Positions 53,081 through 63,266 are shown, numbered from the stretch's first letter. The stretch: 64,000 bases of DNA from Novosphingobium subterraneum (GCF_000807925.1 NZ_JRVC01000006.1:124001-188000), one strand, 5' to 3'. Translations and numbers: made by a program. Notes: generated from the sequence alone by a model not told the origin.

Positions 53081-53425
53081 GTGACGGAATCGCGCCTTCC
53101 GGCACACCTCGAAGTCCAGGGAATCATCCGTGCGGTCCAAGCCGAAGGCGGCTTTGCCATGGTGCTGCACAAGGGCGAACGCGATGGCGGAACAGTCCTG
53201 ATTGTTATCTTGGAAAATCAGTCTCTTGGCATTCTTTACGAACGCATGCCCGACGTTGATGGACGCCGCAAATGGCGGGTTTCCAAGTCACAAGTAATTG
53301 ATAATAAGCAGGAATTCGAAGACTATCTGAGCCGCCGAATGCAGCAGGATCCGGACGTGTGGATAGTTGAACTGACCGTCGCGGATCGCGAACGGTTCGT
53401 CCGGGACAACCTTTCCGCTGGCTGA
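53081..53425 (+). CDS. DUF1491 family protein (GTG start)
   Basis: 114-aa small cytoplasmic protein. The family pattern is clear: RLPAHLEVQGIIRAVQAEGGFAMVLHKGERDGGTVLIVI, RKWRVSKS, FEDYLSRRMQQDPDVWIVELTVADRERF. No catalytic residues stand out; function unknown. GTG at 53081 lies 7 bp after the thioesterase stop, so it belongs to the ptsN-thioesterase transcript. Confidence 0.9.
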   Translation: MTESRLPAHLEVQGIIRAVQAEGGFAMVLHKGERDGGTVLIVILENQSLGILYERMPDVDGRRKWRVSKSQVIDNKQEFEDYLSRRMQQDPDVWIVELTVADRERFVRDNLSAG

Positions 53426-53638
53426 ACGCGGGTTGACTCTTCCGCAGCGCACAATAAAGGCCCCATACCGATTTTTGCGCAGGCGGTGACGGACGGCAGC
53501 AAGGCCCGACGCACTGGCACGCAGACGGGGGGCAACCGACATGGCCCTTCGGCGATTGACCGGCACGCGGCATCGTTCGCGCACACCGGCCTTTTGTCGC
53601 GCCATGGCAGGAAGCTCACCGCCCATTGACGACAAAGT

Positions 53639-54271
53639 ATGAGCACGAAGTTCAAATACGCAGCCAGCTTCAGCATTGCTGCGACTTTCATCACAACGCT
53701 TCTCAGCACTGGCGGATCCCACGCCGCCGCTCAAAGCCTCAACACCCCGGCCGCGATCACCGCGACCTTCATCTCCCAGCCCGTGGTTCAGCCCACCCCG
53801 ATTCAAGCCGTTGCCACCGCAACGCCCGGAGCTGCCATCGAAGCTGAAGCCGCCGACGCGGATTCGCTTGCCGAGCTGGTCGAGGACACCCAGATTCCCG
53901 CCACGCTGTCGAACGAGCTCGAGTGCCTTGCCGGCGCCGTCTACTTCGAGGCCAAGAGCGAAACTCTTGCCGGACAGCTTGCCGTCGGTCGCGTGATCGT
54001 CGCTCGCGCCAATTCCGGGCGCTTTCCTTCGTCGTACTGCGGCGTGGTCTACCAGCCCTCGCAGTTTTCGTTCGTGCGCGGCCACGGCATGCCGGCAATC
54101 AACCGCGACAGCCGCGCCTGGCAGACGGCCGTGCGCATCGCCAAGATCGCCGATGAAGGCCTGTGGAAGAGCCCGGTAGAGGGCGCAATGTTCTTCCACG
54201 CGGCGCACGTCTCACCGCGCTGGGGCAAGACCCGCATCGCGCGCGTCGACAGCCATATCTTCTATCGCTGA
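53639..54271 (+). CDS. Cell-wall hydrolase, SleB-like
   Basis: 210-aa secreted protein. Signal peptide (about 1-30, cleavage after SHA) and an Ala/Thr/Pro-rich linker precede a Hydrolase_2/SleB domain: LECLAGAVYFEAKSETLAGQLAVGRVIVARANSGRFP with the catalytic Glu, QFSFVRGHGMP, FFHAAHVSPRWG. Cleaves peptidoglycan as lytic transglycosylase-like enzymes do. Single gene, ended by a strong hairpin. Confidence 0.92.
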   Translation: MSTKFKYAASFSIAATFITTLLSTGGSHAAAQSLNTPAAITATFISQPVVQPTPIQAVATATPGAAIEAEAADADSLAELVEDTQIPATLSNELECLAGAVYFEAKSETLAGQLAVGRVIVARANSGRFPSSYCGVVYQPSQFSFVRGHGMPAINRDSRAWQTAVRIAKIADEGLWKSPVEGAMFFHAAHVSPRWGKTRIARVDSHIFYR

Positions 54272-54295
54272 TTTCAGCTGCCTTGGACGGCAATG

Positions 54296-54332
54296 AAAAG
54301 GGCCGGTCCCCGATGCGGGGCCGGCCCTTTCT
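54296..54332. terminator. Bidirectional terminator, SleB-like gene / purH
   Basis: AAAGGGCCGG-CCCC with GGGG-CCGGCCCTTT, followed by CTTCTT on the plus strand and A-rich on the other side. Confidence 0.9.
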
Positions 54333-54373
54333 TCTTGGCGTCTCCCTCGCCGTGGCGAGGGAGACGTAATCAA

Positions 54374-55963
54374 TCAATGTCGGAAGTGGCGCATGCCCGT
54401 GAAGACCATGGCCAGGCCGGCCTCGTCGGCAGCCTTGATCACGTCTTCGTCGCGGATCGAGCCACCGGGCTGGATCACGCAGGTCGCGCCTGCTTCCACC
54501 GCCGCCATCAGGCCATCGGCAAACGGGAAGAACGCATCCGAAGCAACGGCAGAGCCTACCGTGCGCGCTTCGGCAAAACCGTGGGTTTCAGCCGCTTCCT
54601 TGGCCTTGGCTGCCGCAATGCGCGAGCTGTCGCGGCGATTCATCTGGCCCGCACCGATACCGGCGGTGACGCCGTCCTTGGCATAGACGATCGCGTTTGA
54701 CTTGACGTGCTTGGCCACGGTCCACGCGAACAGGGCGTCTTCCAGCTCCTGCTCGGTCGGGGCGCGCTTGGTCACGACCTTGAGGTCGGCCTTCTCGATC
54801 TTGCCGGCATCGCGATCCTGCACCAGCAGGCCGCCTGCGATCGGCACCGTCGTCAGGCCCTTGCGATTGGCATCGGGCAGACTGTCGATCAGCAGCAGGC
54901 GCAGGTTCTTCTTGCGCGCAAAGGCTTCCTTGGCCGCATCGTCGGCGCCGGGCGCCACGACCACCTCGGTGAAGATTTCGCAAATCGCGTTCGCGGTCGG
55001 CCCGTCGAGCGGAACGTTGGTCGCGACGATGCCGCCGAATGCCGAAACCGAATCGCACTCCAGCGCGTCCTTCCACGCATCGAGCAGCGTTTCCGCCGTG
55101 GCGACGCCGCAGGGATTGGCGTGCTTGACGATGACCACGGTCGGCTTGGCGCCGGCGAACTCCGCCACCAGTTCCAGCGCGGCGTTGGCATCGTTGTAGT
55201 TGTTGTAGGACAGCTCCTTGCCCTGCACCTGGGTTGCCTGTGGCAGGCCGGTGACGGCAGGATTGCGCGGCACATAGAGCGCTGCGTCCTGGTGCGGATT
55301 CTCGCCATAGCGCAGCGTCGTCACGCGGGTGTGCGCGGTGGCGAGGACGGGCGGGAAGTGCTCGCCCTGGTCCACGGTGGCGAACCACTGCGAGATCGCC
55401 GAGTCATAGGCCGCCGTCGCCGCATAGGCCTTGGCCGCCATCTTGCGCCGGAAGGCCAGCGTCGTCGCGCCGCCGGTCTGCTCCAGCTCACCCAGGAACG
55501 TGGCGTAGTCCGCAGCGTCGGTCAGGATCGTCACGTAATCGTGGTTCTTGGCGGCAGAGCGCACCATCGAAGGTCCGCCGATGTCGATGTTCTCGATCAC
55601 TTCGTCGCGCTCGGCACCCTTGGCCACGGTCGCCTCGAAGGGATAGAGGTTGACCACGACCAGATCGATCGCGCCGATCTGGTGTTCGGCCATGGCGGCG
55701 GCGTGTTCGGGATTGTCGCGCACGGCCAGAAGGCCACCGTGGATCGTCGGGTGCAGTGTCTTGACGCGGCCATCCATCATTTCTGGAAAGCCGGTGTGCT
55801 CCGACACGTCCTTCACGGTGAGGCCTGCATCGCGCAGCGCCTTGGCGGTGCCGCCGGTCGAAAGCAGCTCGACGCCGCGCGCTGCCAGCGCCTTGCCAAG
55901 ATCCACAAGACCGGACTTGTCGGACACCGAAAGCAGCGCCCGCTTGATCGTAACCTCGCTCAC
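54374..55963 (-). CDS. purH: Bifunctional AICAR transformylase / IMP cyclohydrolase (GTG start)
   Basis: 529-aa enzyme catalysing the last two steps to IMP. IMP cyclohydrolase N-domain ([47 protein letters not shown]) and AICAR transformylase C-domain ([31 protein letters not shown]). The true start is GTG at 55963 with AGGAATTCCCAC before it, giving exactly the family length; a longer frame upstream overlaps the heparinase-like gene. Confidence 0.97.
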   Translation of the reverse strand: MSEVTIKRALLSVSDKSGLVDLGKALAARGVELLSTGGTAKALRDAGLTVKDVSEHTGFPEMMDGRVKTLHPTIHGGLLAVRDNPEHAAAMAEHQIGAIDLVVVNLYPFEATVAKGAERDEVIENIDIGGPSMVRSAAKNHDYVTILTDAADYATFLGELEQTGGATTLAFRRKMAAKAYAATAAYDSAISQWFATVDQGEHFPPVLATAHTRVTTLRYGENPHQDAALYVPRNPAVTGLPQATQVQGKELSYNNYNDANAALELVAEFAGAKPTVVIVKHANPCGVATAETLLDAWKDALECDSVSAFGGIVATNVPLDGPTANAICEIFTEVVVAPGADDAAKEAFARKKNLRLLLIDSLPDANRKGLTTVPIAGGLLVQDRDAGKIEKADLKVVTKRAPTEQELEDALFAWTVAKHVKSNAIVYAKDGVTAGIGAGQMNRRDSSRIAAAKAKEAAETHGFAEARTVGSAVASDAFFPFADGLMAAVEAGATCVIQPGGSIRDEDVIKAADEAGLAMVFTGMRHFRH

Positions 55964-55977
55964 GTGGGAATTCCTAT

Positions 55978-57867
55978 CTATCGCATCTTCTTCAGCAGCC
56001 AGGAGAAGCTCTCGCCGCTGCGGGGAACCTTGGCCGTCACGACCAATTGCCGCGTGCCGATAGGCCTTCCGAGCCCGTCTGCCCAGAGGGATTCCTCTAT
56101 TCCGACCGCATCGCGGCCAGAGCGGAACTGCCACAGGCTGCCATCTGGCAGCGACAGCGTCACGCCCTTGCCATCGGCGCTGGCGGCCAGTTCGATATGG
56201 GGCCCGAGATGAAAGCGCAGAGCAACGCCGATCATCCCGCGCTTGCCCTTGCGCCCCGACGGCACCAGCAGGTCTTCACCGCGCAGCTCGGTCCCGTCAT
56301 CGCGCAGGATCAGGATGCGGCGGTGGGTCAGGCCGTAGCGGCTGACGTAACCGTTGTGGCTCGCCTCGATCCGCGTCGCGCCGGGCCCTGCACCTTCGGC
56401 CGAAAGCGTGCGCCGATCGACTTCGACCTCGGACACGCCGGATCCCAGCTTGCCGTTGATCAGCACTGCGGTGGAATTGAAATCGTCGATCGTCAGCGTC
56501 GAATGCGCTGCCGTCGCGCGCAGGCCCTGTTCAAGCCGCAGCGGGATCATGCCGCCGGCAAAGGCTGCACCACCGCAGTTTACGATCAGTCGCTCCGCCC
56601 CGTGGCTCAGCTCGAATGCCAGCGTCGAAGCACAGCCATCGCGCGTATGCCGCGCTACCGGCGGCGGCCCCGCATCGAACTGCAGCACCGCCTTGCCTGC
56701 CGTCGCGCGTTGGTAGCCCCACTGCCGCGCATCGCGCAGGGGCCGCGTGCGGACGCCGCTGGCGCGCACCAGCTCCTCGATCCGCTCGGCCGGGATCGCG
56801 CCCGCGCCCTGCCAGTTGCCAAGGCCGCCATCGCCGTGAAGCAGCGCCAGCAGGGGCGGCACCAGCAGCGTCAGCATCGTCTGGATCTGCGGTAGCGGTT
56901 CGGCCCGGATCGCCTCGTAGCAGGCGCGCAGGTCCACCAGCAGCTCGATCGCCTCGATCTGGCAGAGCGGGCTGCGCGACAGCACGCCGCCATCGTCACC
57001 CACCAGTTCGCCCAGCGCCTTGACCAGCCCGGCCTCGCCATAAAGGCGGCGCGGCTTGCCATCGGCCATGAGCAGACCGACCGCGACCAGCGCGCACCAG
57101 CCTGCCACTTCGGAAAGCCGGTCGTCAGCCTTGGTCACGCGGCGGTCGAGCCAGCGCGCCGTGTCCTCGATCGTGTGCAGCACCCGCGTCCGGAACGCGC
57201 GGTCCTGGCCCGAAAGGATCAGCGGCGCGTGGACCATCCAGTTCAGCAGGCGGTGGCCAACATTGCCCACGTCCCACGCCGGCGTGGGGTCCGGCTTGGG
57301 ATTGGCGGCCAGCCAGGTCTGGAGAATACGCTCGGCCACTTGTGCGCATTGTGCCCGCGTGCCGCCCGATTCAAGATCGCGCAGCCAGCGGAAACCATGG
57401 ACCATCCGCTCGAACGAGGGCGACAGGCGGGGCCCCGAAAAGGCCGTGTCGGCGATGGGTGACTTGTAGCCGTGGACAAGGAAATGCCCGGCGCGCAAGG
57501 CCTTGCCCGCTGCGGCATCGCCCGGCAGCGGCGGCGTGACCGTGGCCGTCAATCGCGTGCGGGCGCGCTTGCGGAAAGGATGGATCGCGCTGGCCGGAAG
57601 TCCCAGGCTGTAGGCGAACCGCACCAGCCTGTCGCCCGTGCCGATGGCGGGAGGTGCGAAATCGGCAAGGGCAAGCGCGCGCCCCGGCTCGATCACCGCC
57701 GGGTCCGGGCGGTCGTCGTCAAGCGCCACGTAGCGGCTGCTTGCCTCGGGCGTCGGATCGGCCAGCGGTTCCTCCTTCGTCGCATCGAGCGGGATGGCGG
57801 GCGTGGGAGCAGAGCGGCCAGCACCTGCCGGGCGACTTCCAACATCCGGGAAGCCGCGTGTCTCCAT
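55978..57867 (-). CDS. Heparinase II/III-family protein
   Basis: 629-aa protein with the heparinase II/III alpha-toroid plus beta-sandwich layout: helical repeats ([65 protein letters not shown]) and the C-terminal lyase-associated domain ([42 protein letters not shown]). It lacks an obvious signal peptide. The rpe-heparinase-purH order is conserved in alphaproteobacteria, which suggests a housekeeping, not polysaccharide-eating, role. Lies between rpe (1-bp gap) and purH (14-bp gap). Confidence 0.9.
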   Translation of the reverse strand: METRGFPDVGSRPAGAGRSAPTPAIPLDATKEEPLADPTPEASSRYVALDDDRPDPAVIEPGRALALADFAPPAIGTGDRLVRFAYSLGLPASAIHPFRKRARTRLTATVTPPLPGDAAAGKALRAGHFLVHGYKSPIADTAFSGPRLSPSFERMVHGFRWLRDLESGGTRAQCAQVAERILQTWLAANPKPDPTPAWDVGNVGHRLLNWMVHAPLILSGQDRAFRTRVLHTIEDTARWLDRRVTKADDRLSEVAGWCALVAVGLLMADGKPRRLYGEAGLVKALGELVGDDGGVLSRSPLCQIEAIELLVDLRACYEAIRAEPLPQIQTMLTLLVPPLLALLHGDGGLGNWQGAGAIPAERIEELVRASGVRTRPLRDARQWGYQRATAGKAVLQFDAGPPPVARHTRDGCASTLAFELSHGAERLIVNCGGAAFAGGMIPLRLEQGLRATAAHSTLTIDDFNSTAVLINGKLGSGVSEVEVDRRTLSAEGAGPGATRIEASHNGYVSRYGLTHRRILILRDDGTELRGEDLLVPSGRKGKRGMIGVALRFHLGPHIELAASADGKGVTLSLPDGSLWQFRSGRDAVGIEESLWADGLGRPIGTRQLVVTAKVPRSGESFSWLLKKMR

Positions 57868-57868
57868 G

Positions 57869-58543
57869 TCAGGCGGCCTCGCCCTGCCCGAGGGCCTTCA
57901 GGGCGGCGATGTTGGCCGCATACTGCGAAGGGCCGCCCTTGAACGTGGCGGTCCCGGCGACCAGCACGTCGGCCCCGGCTTCGACGCAGGAGCGGATCGT
58001 GCGGGTGTCGACCCCGCCGTCGACCTCGAGGTGGATGTCACGGCCCGACTTGTCGATCATTTTCCTCACCGCCTCGATCTTGCGAAGCTGGCTGGAAATG
58101 AAGCTCTGCCCGCCAAACCCGGGGTTCACGCTCATGATCAGGACCAGATCGACGTCATCGATAAGGAAATCGAGCATCTTCGCCGGGGTTCCGGGGTTGA
58201 GCGAAACGCCCGCCTTCTTGCCAAGGCCCTTGATCGCCTGAACCGTGCGATGAATGTGCGGGCCTGCTTCGGGATGAACCGTGATGATGTCCGCCCCGGC
58301 ATCGGCAAATGCCTGAAGGTAGGAATCGACCGGCGAGATCATCAGGTGCACGTCAAACGGCTTGGTCGTGTGCGGGCGCAGCGCCTTTACCACCATCGGT
58401 CCGATCGTGATGTTGGGCACGAAGTGGCCGTCCATCACGTCGACGTGGATCCAGTCTGCCCCGGCTGCATCGATTGCGCGCACTTCCTCGCCCAGCTTGG
58501 CGAAATCTGCGGAAAGGATCGACGGCGAAATCAGCGGGGTCAT
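57869..58543 (-). CDS. rpe: Ribulose-phosphate 3-epimerase
   Basis: 224-aa TIM-barrel enzyme of the pentose-phosphate pathway. Seen: [36 protein letters not shown] (metal His and Asp), [23 protein letters not shown] and [14 protein letters not shown] at 58543 chosen for family length; the frame is open 43 codons further. First gene of rpe-heparinase-purH. Confidence 0.97.
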   Translation of the reverse strand: MTPLISPSILSADFAKLGEEVRAIDAAGADWIHVDVMDGHFVPNITIGPMVVKALRPHTTKPFDVHLMISPVDSYLQAFADAGADIITVHPEAGPHIHRTVQAIKGLGKKAGVSLNPGTPAKMLDFLIDDVDLVLIMSVNPGFGGQSFISSQLRKIEAVRKMIDKSGRDIHLEVDGGVDTRTIRSCVEAGADVLVAGTATFKGGPSQYAANIAALKALGQGEAA

Positions 58544-58885
58544 CTGGTCATCTTCCTGCGTCGGGTGGCAGGCAGATTGGTAAACGCTCATGCGCTCAGG
58601 CATAGCCACCCCATCCCTTGCGCTTACCTTTCGCGAATCGGCGGAACAAGCACTATCGGCCTCATTATCCACACGGAATGTCCCGCTTTGGAGGCGGTTG
58701 ATGGGATGAACGGCGGGCGAGCCAAGGGGTCAGCCACTATTCACGGCACGAATCTTACTTAACGAACCAGCCAACCGCCGTTATTGGAATCGGCGGGGAA
58801 GAAACGAGGCGCTGCGAGAGCTTTCATTGGAAGCGCGTGGATCAAGCGGTTGCCGCAGGAAACATCGAAATCGGGGCTTTTTGAT
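58544..58885. other. Gene-free divergent region rpe / DUF2141 with a perfect DnaA box
   Basis: 342 bp without a convincing gene on either strand. It must hold the promoters of both divergent genes. It contains TTATCCACA at 58665-58673 and three GANTC sites (58635, 58750, 58787). Confidence 0.6.
58665..58673. promoter_or_regulatory. Perfect DnaA box TTATCCACA
   Basis: This is the only exact consensus box noticed in the window outside oriC, sitting in the divergent rpe/DUF2141 promoter region, 11 kb from oriC. Confidence 0.55.
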
Positions 58886-59383
58886 ATGACCAAGCCGAGA
58901 CGGCTGCGCGCTGCGGCCGCTTTGACTGCCACTGCACTCGCCGCCACTGCAATGGGTGGAAGCACTGCTGCCAGTGCGGCTGGCCCGAACTGTGCAGGGC
59001 CGGTGAGCGACACCTGGATCAACGTCACGATCGACGGCGTGCGCAACGGCAATGGACTGATGGCGGTGACCCTCTATGCCGACGAGCCGCGCAAGTTCCT
59101 CGTCAAGAAGGGCTCGATGTACGTCGGCCGCGTTGATGCCACGGCGCCCGAAACGCGCATGTGCCTTTATGTGCCCAAGCCCGGCGTCTATGCGCTCGCC
59201 GTCTATCACGACGAGGATGCGAGCCGTAACATCAAGCGCAGCGGGGTTCTCGGCCTGCCCGAGGAAGGCTTCGGCTTTTCCAACAATCCGCCGACGATCG
59301 CAAGCATTCCCTCGTTCCGCTCGGTCCGCCTGAACATCTCGAAGTCGGGCCTGTCGACCCGGATTCATCTTAAGTATCCGTGA
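58886..59383 (+). CDS. Secreted DUF2141 family protein
   Basis: 165-aa periplasmic protein. Signal peptide (MTKPRRLRAAAALTATALAATAMGGSTAASA) and a DUF2141 beta-sandwich: INVTIDGVRNGNGLMAVTLYAD, CLYVPKPGVYALAVYHDEDASRNI, GLPEEGFGFSNNPP. Two Cys in the mature part may pair. Function unknown. ATG at 58886 follows a short poly-T; frame open 34 codons upstream. Confidence 0.88.
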   Translation: MTKPRRLRAAAALTATALAATAMGGSTAASAAGPNCAGPVSDTWINVTIDGVRNGNGLMAVTLYADEPRKFLVKKGSMYVGRVDATAPETRMCLYVPKPGVYALAVYHDEDASRNIKRSGVLGLPEEGFGFSNNPPTIASIPSFRSVRLNISKSGLSTRIHLKYP

Positions 59384-59396
59384 ACGCTTGCCTCCT

Positions 59397-59418
59397 CCCC
59401 TCCCGCAGGCGGGAGGGG
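59397..59418. repeat. Intergenic palindrome CCCCTCCCGC-AG-GCGGGAGGGG
   Basis: A perfect 10-bp stem in the 57-bp gap between the converging DUF2141 and nucleotidyltransferase genes. Same repeat family as 19437 and 45726. Confidence 0.65.
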
Positions 59419-59440
59419 TTGGGGGTGGGAAGCTGGTGTA

Positions 59441-60199
59441 TTACTCGCCCGCAGGCACGCCGATATCCGCGAAAGTGCGCGCCAGGTGCCATGGCGCCAG
59501 TTCCTCGGCCAGCGCATGGGCGCGCGGATCGTCGACGTCCATCCACCACGCATCGTCGATGTCCATGGTGCCCGCGCGTCCTGCATCGGCGAGCCGTTGC
59601 ATGCCGTCCGAAAGGCTGCCGGGCTTGCCTTCGGCAATCGCCTCGTGGATCGCCCTGGCCAGGTCCGGGGTGGCCAGAAATGCCCCGCAATCGACCGCAT
59701 CATAGGGTGCGATGGTCTTGCCGATAGCGGTAATCATGCCGTCGTCATCCATCTTGACCCAAGTCGCGTCCTCGGGATCGACCAGCGGGTTGTCGATGCG
59801 GCGGTCAACCGCCAGCGTCACGGCGCAGTCCGGCCGGTGTTCGTGGATCAGCCGCTCCAGAATGTCGGCATCGAACATGTGGTCGGCCATCATCAGCAGA
59901 TAGTTGCCGTCGCAGCGCGTGGCCCCGGCCATGACCGAATGGCCGTTGGGCGTGGACCAGTTGGTCAGTCGCACCGGCACGATCTCGATGCCGGCGCGCA
60001 TCGAAAGGTCGGCAAGAAAACCTTCCAGAAGGTCGGCCTGATGGCCCGTAACCACGACGACGCGCGTAACGCCGGCCTGCATGGCCTGCCGCACGCCGAT
60101 TTCGATCAGCGGCACGCCTGCAACCGGGGTCATCGGCTTCGACGGGGAAAGCTCGGCAAGGCGGCTGCCAAAACCGGCAGCGATGATCAGCGCATCCAT
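59441..60199 (-). CDS. NTP transferase, candidate inositol-phosphate cytidylyltransferase
   Basis: 252-aa sugar-nucleotidyltransferase-fold protein: DALIIAAGFGSRLAELSPSKPM (nucleotide loop), VVVTGHQADLLEGFL, LLMMADHMFDADILERLI, DDAWWMDVDD. This layout occurs in inositol-1-phosphate cytidylyltransferase (IPCT) and mobA/GlmU-like enzymes. The adjacent upstream inositol-3-phosphate synthase gene makes the inositol role likely (inference). A terminator lies between them, so expression may differ. ATG at 60199. Confidence 0.8.
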   Translation of the reverse strand: MDALIIAAGFGSRLAELSPSKPMTPVAGVPLIEIGVRQAMQAGVTRVVVVTGHQADLLEGFLADLSMRAGIEIVPVRLTNWSTPNGHSVMAGATRCDGNYLLMMADHMFDADILERLIHEHRPDCAVTLAVDRRIDNPLVDPEDATWVKMDDDGMITAIGKTIAPYDAVDCGAFLATPDLARAIHEAIAEGKPGSLSDGMQRLADAGRAGTMDIDDAWWMDVDDPRAHALAEELAPWHLARTFADIGVPAGE

Positions 60200-60232
60200 G
60201 GTCGCTTCGGGTAAAGGTTTAGGAGCCAAATG

Positions 60233-60268
60233 AAAAGGCCGACCAGACGAAACGTCGGGCCGGCCTTT
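60233..60268 (-). terminator. Terminator after inositol-3-phosphate synthase
   Basis: On the minus strand, AAAGGCCGGCCCGACG and GTCTGGTCGGCCTTTT fold around TTTC, with trailing T's. Confidence 0.85.
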
Positions 60269-60291
60269 CAATCCGTCAGGGAAGCTGTCGC

Positions 60292-61392
60292 TTATTCAGC
60301 GGCCAGCTTCTCCACCGAAGCGTATTCGTCGACCATCTGGGCGGCGACGTCGTCGTTGAACTGCTGCGGCGGGTGCTTGCAGAAGTAGGCCGACGGGCCG
60401 ATCAGCGCACCACCTTCGCCACGGTCGAGCGCGACCTTGCAGCAGCGGATCGCGTCCATCACGCAAGCAGCCGAGTTCGGGCTGTCTTCAACCGACAGGC
60501 GCAGTTCCAGGTTCATCGGAACGTTGCCCCACTGCTGGCCTTCCATGCGGATGAAGCACAGCTTGTTGTCCTTCTGCCAGGGAACATAGTCCGAAGGACC
60601 GACGTGGATGTTCTCGTCCTCGAGACGCGTGGCGAGCATTGCCTGCACGGCCTCGGTCTTCGATTCCTTCTTGCTGCCCAGACGCTGGCGGTCGAGCATG
60701 TTCATGAAGTCGGTGTTGCCACCGGTGTTGAGCTGGTAGGTGCGCTCGACGTTCACGCCGCGAGCAGCGAACAGGCTGGAAAGCACGCGGTGAACGATCG
60801 TTGCGCCGACCTGTGCCTTGATGTCGTCGCCGACGATGGGGATGCGCTTCTCGCGGAACTTCGCTTCCCACTCCGGGGTCGAAGCGATGAACACGGGCAT
60901 GCAGTTGACGACGGCGACGCCGGCTTCAAGCGCGCATTCCATGTAGAATTCGGTCGCTTCCTGCGAACCGACGGGGAGGAAGTTCAGGAGGACTTCAGCG
61001 CCCGATTCCTTGAGAGCCTTGACGATGTCGGCCTGGGTGGCTTCGGGCTGGTCGGCCACGATGAAGCCCTTTTCGCCGACCGAGGTCATGTGCGCGGCAA
61101 CGCCGTCCGACACGCGGCCCATGATCACCTTGCCGCCGGTCATCGGGACATTGGGCTGGAACACGGTGGTGTTGTTCGGCGCGGCGAAGATCGCCTCGGC
61201 GATGTCCTTGCCAACCTTGCGCGCATCGACGTCGACGCCGAGCACGAAATCGACGTCACCGGCGCCATAGCCGCCAATGCGGTCGTGGATGAGGCCCTGC
61301 GACGAATTGTTGTTGCGATAGTAGGCTACACCCTGCACCAGCGAGCTAGCGCAGTTGCCCACGCCGATCACGGCGACCTTGATTGGCTTCAT
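60292..61392 (-). CDS. ino1: Inositol-3-phosphate synthase
   Basis: 366-aa NAD-dependent enzyme turning glucose 6-phosphate into L-myo-inositol 3-phosphate (1L numbering). Seen: Rossmann VAVIGVGNCASSLVQGVAYY, LNFLPVGSQEATEFY, QLNTGGNTDFMNM, and GPSDYVPWQKDNKLCFIRMEG with catalytic Lys region. It is of the short actinobacterial/archaeal type. Inositol synthesis is unusual in Alphaproteobacteria. ATG at 61392; 276 bp upstream is gene-free. Confidence 0.95.
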   Translation of the reverse strand: MKPIKVAVIGVGNCASSLVQGVAYYRNNNSSQGLIHDRIGGYGAGDVDFVLGVDVDARKVGKDIAEAIFAAPNNTTVFQPNVPMTGGKVIMGRVSDGVAAHMTSVGEKGFIVADQPEATQADIVKALKESGAEVLLNFLPVGSQEATEFYMECALEAGVAVVNCMPVFIASTPEWEAKFREKRIPIVGDDIKAQVGATIVHRVLSSLFAARGVNVERTYQLNTGGNTDFMNMLDRQRLGSKKESKTEAVQAMLATRLEDENIHVGPSDYVPWQKDNKLCFIRMEGQQWGNVPMNLELRLSVEDSPNSAACVMDAIRCCKVALDRGEGGALIGPSAYFCKHPPQQFNDDVAAQMVDEYASVEKLAAE

Positions 61393-61668
61393 GAATAACG
61401 ATCCCTTCAGACAGGCGCCCTGCGGCGGCTGTAATCAAACTGCCTCAAAATACCGAAATGCCATCGAATGCAAGCCGAATCCTCAGTCCGTCAAGACGAA
61501 GCGGGGAACCGCCGGTCATGGCAGACCTTGCAATCCCCACTCCCTGCTCGCAATCGTGCCGCCTGCGCTGCACCAAAGGGTGGGCGCGCAAGCCACAGCA
61601 ATTTCCGATGGGACCGCGCCCTTAACGGAAAAAAGCTGCCAGCGATAGCCCGTTTCGCCAGAAGCCCT

Positions 61669-62352
61669 TCACAAGCTGGTCACAGCGTCGGCAACCGTTG
61701 CAATATGGTCACCGAGATCGGCCAGGTTCATCAGGGTCCGGGTGCCCGGAACCGCCCGTTCGAAATCTTCCGGACCAAAGGCATCGGTCAGAAGAGCACG
61801 AAAACGCACCCGTGCGGCGGCCGCGATGTGGGCGTCGTTCGGTGAATCTCCGGTGAACAGGAAGGCGGAGCGGTCGATTCCGAACCGCTCCTCGATCGCT
61901 CCGAAGTGCGGTTCGCCCTTGGCAAAGCCGGGATCATCCATTGACGGGGCGCGATAGCCCAAAGCGCAATCGACCGGCCAATCGCTCGCCAGACGCTCGA
62001 CATATTGCTCGAGGTTGTTCGAGGAGATGACCACGAGAAGGCCGGAATCGCGCCACCGCTGCAGCAGCGCGGCCGTGTCGGGGGCAATGGCAATCCCGGT
62101 AAGGTAGCCGTCCTTCCAGTCCTCGAAGCGCTGCGCAACCGGATCGGTGTCCTGCCCGGGGTAAAGCTGGCGCAACTGCTTTTCGAATGGCAGGCCCGAG
62201 GTTGCGAAGTAGGAGCGGCGGGCCAGCGCAAACGGCGTGCCGAATGATTCTTCCATCAATTGCGCCGCACGGTCGGCGTAGTCCTCCATCGTCGGCACCA
62301 GCGTACCGTCGAGGTCGAACACCAGAACGCGGACATTCTGCTCCTGGCTCAC
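61669..62352 (-). CDS. HAD-superfamily phosphatase (GTG start)
   Basis: 227-aa hydrolase. Motif I VFDLDGTLVPT, motif II VVISSNN, motif IV GDSPNDAHIAAAA. In this cluster it may remove the phosphate from an inositol phosphodiester intermediate, analogous to DIPP or PIP phosphatases (inference). Its GTG start overlaps the NTP-transferase stop (GTGA), so the two are coupled. Confidence 0.88.
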   Translation of the reverse strand: MSQEQNVRVLVFDLDGTLVPTMEDYADRAAQLMEESFGTPFALARRSYFATSGLPFEKQLRQLYPGQDTDPVAQRFEDWKDGYLTGIAIAPDTAALLQRWRDSGLLVVISSNNLEQYVERLASDWPVDCALGYRAPSMDDPGFAKGEPHFGAIEERFGIDRSAFLFTGDSPNDAHIAAAARVRFRALLTDAFGPEDFERAVPGTRTLMNLADLGDHIATVADAVTSL

Positions 62353-63071
62353 GCGGTCAGGCTTTCGCGGGCCACGGCGAGGTCCTCGGGCGTGTCGACT
62401 TCGAACCACTTGAGGCCGGAAAGCCAGCGCACCTGCGGGGCGGTCGCCTCGTCCTGCGCCAGTTCATGCAGCACCATCTCGACCGAGGCAGTGGCGAGGT
62501 CCTTGGTTTCGCGGACCCTCTCGAACGCGGCCCAGTATGCGTCGCGGGCTGACTCGCGTACGAACGTCGTGCCGATATAGGCGCCGTCATACCTCGGCAG
62601 GGTCTTGGAAATGGCCTGCAGCGCGCCGTCCTTCTCGATGACCTTCATCTCGTCGGGCAGGACCGGCCGTTCCCGCTCGCAGGCGACCGCCACAGTAGCG
62701 CCCGCCGCTTCGGTGGTGAAATGGCGGGTGTACATGTCGGCGGGGAAGAGGTGGTCGGCGTTGGTCAGCACGAAGGGCGCGTCGCCGATGAGCTCCCGCG
62801 CCGCACCCAGCGAGGTCAGGTTCCCGGCTTCGAGCTGCGTGTTGCGCACGGTCCGCACCGGGGCACCCGGCCACTCGGCAGCGATGTGATCCTCGATCAG
62901 CTGCGCGCGATAGCCGGTCACCACGATCACGTCGTCGGCCACCGCAAGCAGGGCTTCGATCGCGAAATCGAGACAGGTGCGCGAGGCGACCGCCATCAGC
63001 GGCTTGGGCAGGGACTCGGTCGCGTCGCCGAGCCGACTGCCACGGCCCGCAGCAAGGATAACACCTTTCAT
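62349..63071 (-). CDS. NTP transferase, sugar/inositol nucleotidyltransferase type
   Basis: 240-aa protein with the nucleotidyltransferase loop VILAAGRGSRLGDATESLPKPLM, VIVVTGYRAQLIEDHI, FVLTNADHLFPADMYTRHF, and WFEVDTPEDLAVARESL at the end. Related in fold to the protein at 59441, but clearly a separate paralogue. Transcribed between the CDP-alcohol transferase gene and the HAD gene. Confidence 0.9.
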   Translation of the reverse strand: MKGVILAAGRGSRLGDATESLPKPLMAVASRTCLDFAIEALLAVADDVIVVTGYRAQLIEDHIAAEWPGAPVRTVRNTQLEAGNLTSLGAARELIGDAPFVLTNADHLFPADMYTRHFTTEAAGATVAVACERERPVLPDEMKVIEKDGALQAISKTLPRYDGAYIGTTFVRESARDAYWAAFERVRETKDLATASVEMVLHELAQDEATAPQVRWLSGLKWFEVDTPEDLAVARESLTA

Positions 63072-63266
63072 GTTTTCTCACGGTTCCTTGTTGCGGTCGT
63101 TGCTTGGGCTAATTTGGGGGAAGGCGGCGCATCGCGCAAGGGGTGGGGCTGATTGGTGCCGCGTTGCAGCACCAAAGGGTGCCCGAGTTCGCACCAGGTT
63201 ACCTGCAAGTTGTGCCAGAGTTGCCGGGGAGTTGCCCGGAAGTTCGGGAGAGTTGGAAATGCCGGG

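Noticed and set aside
55964..56134. N-terminal extension of purH by 57 residues
   Set aside because: It would overlap the end of the heparinase-like gene; the GTG at 55963 gives the exact family length and a ribosome site.
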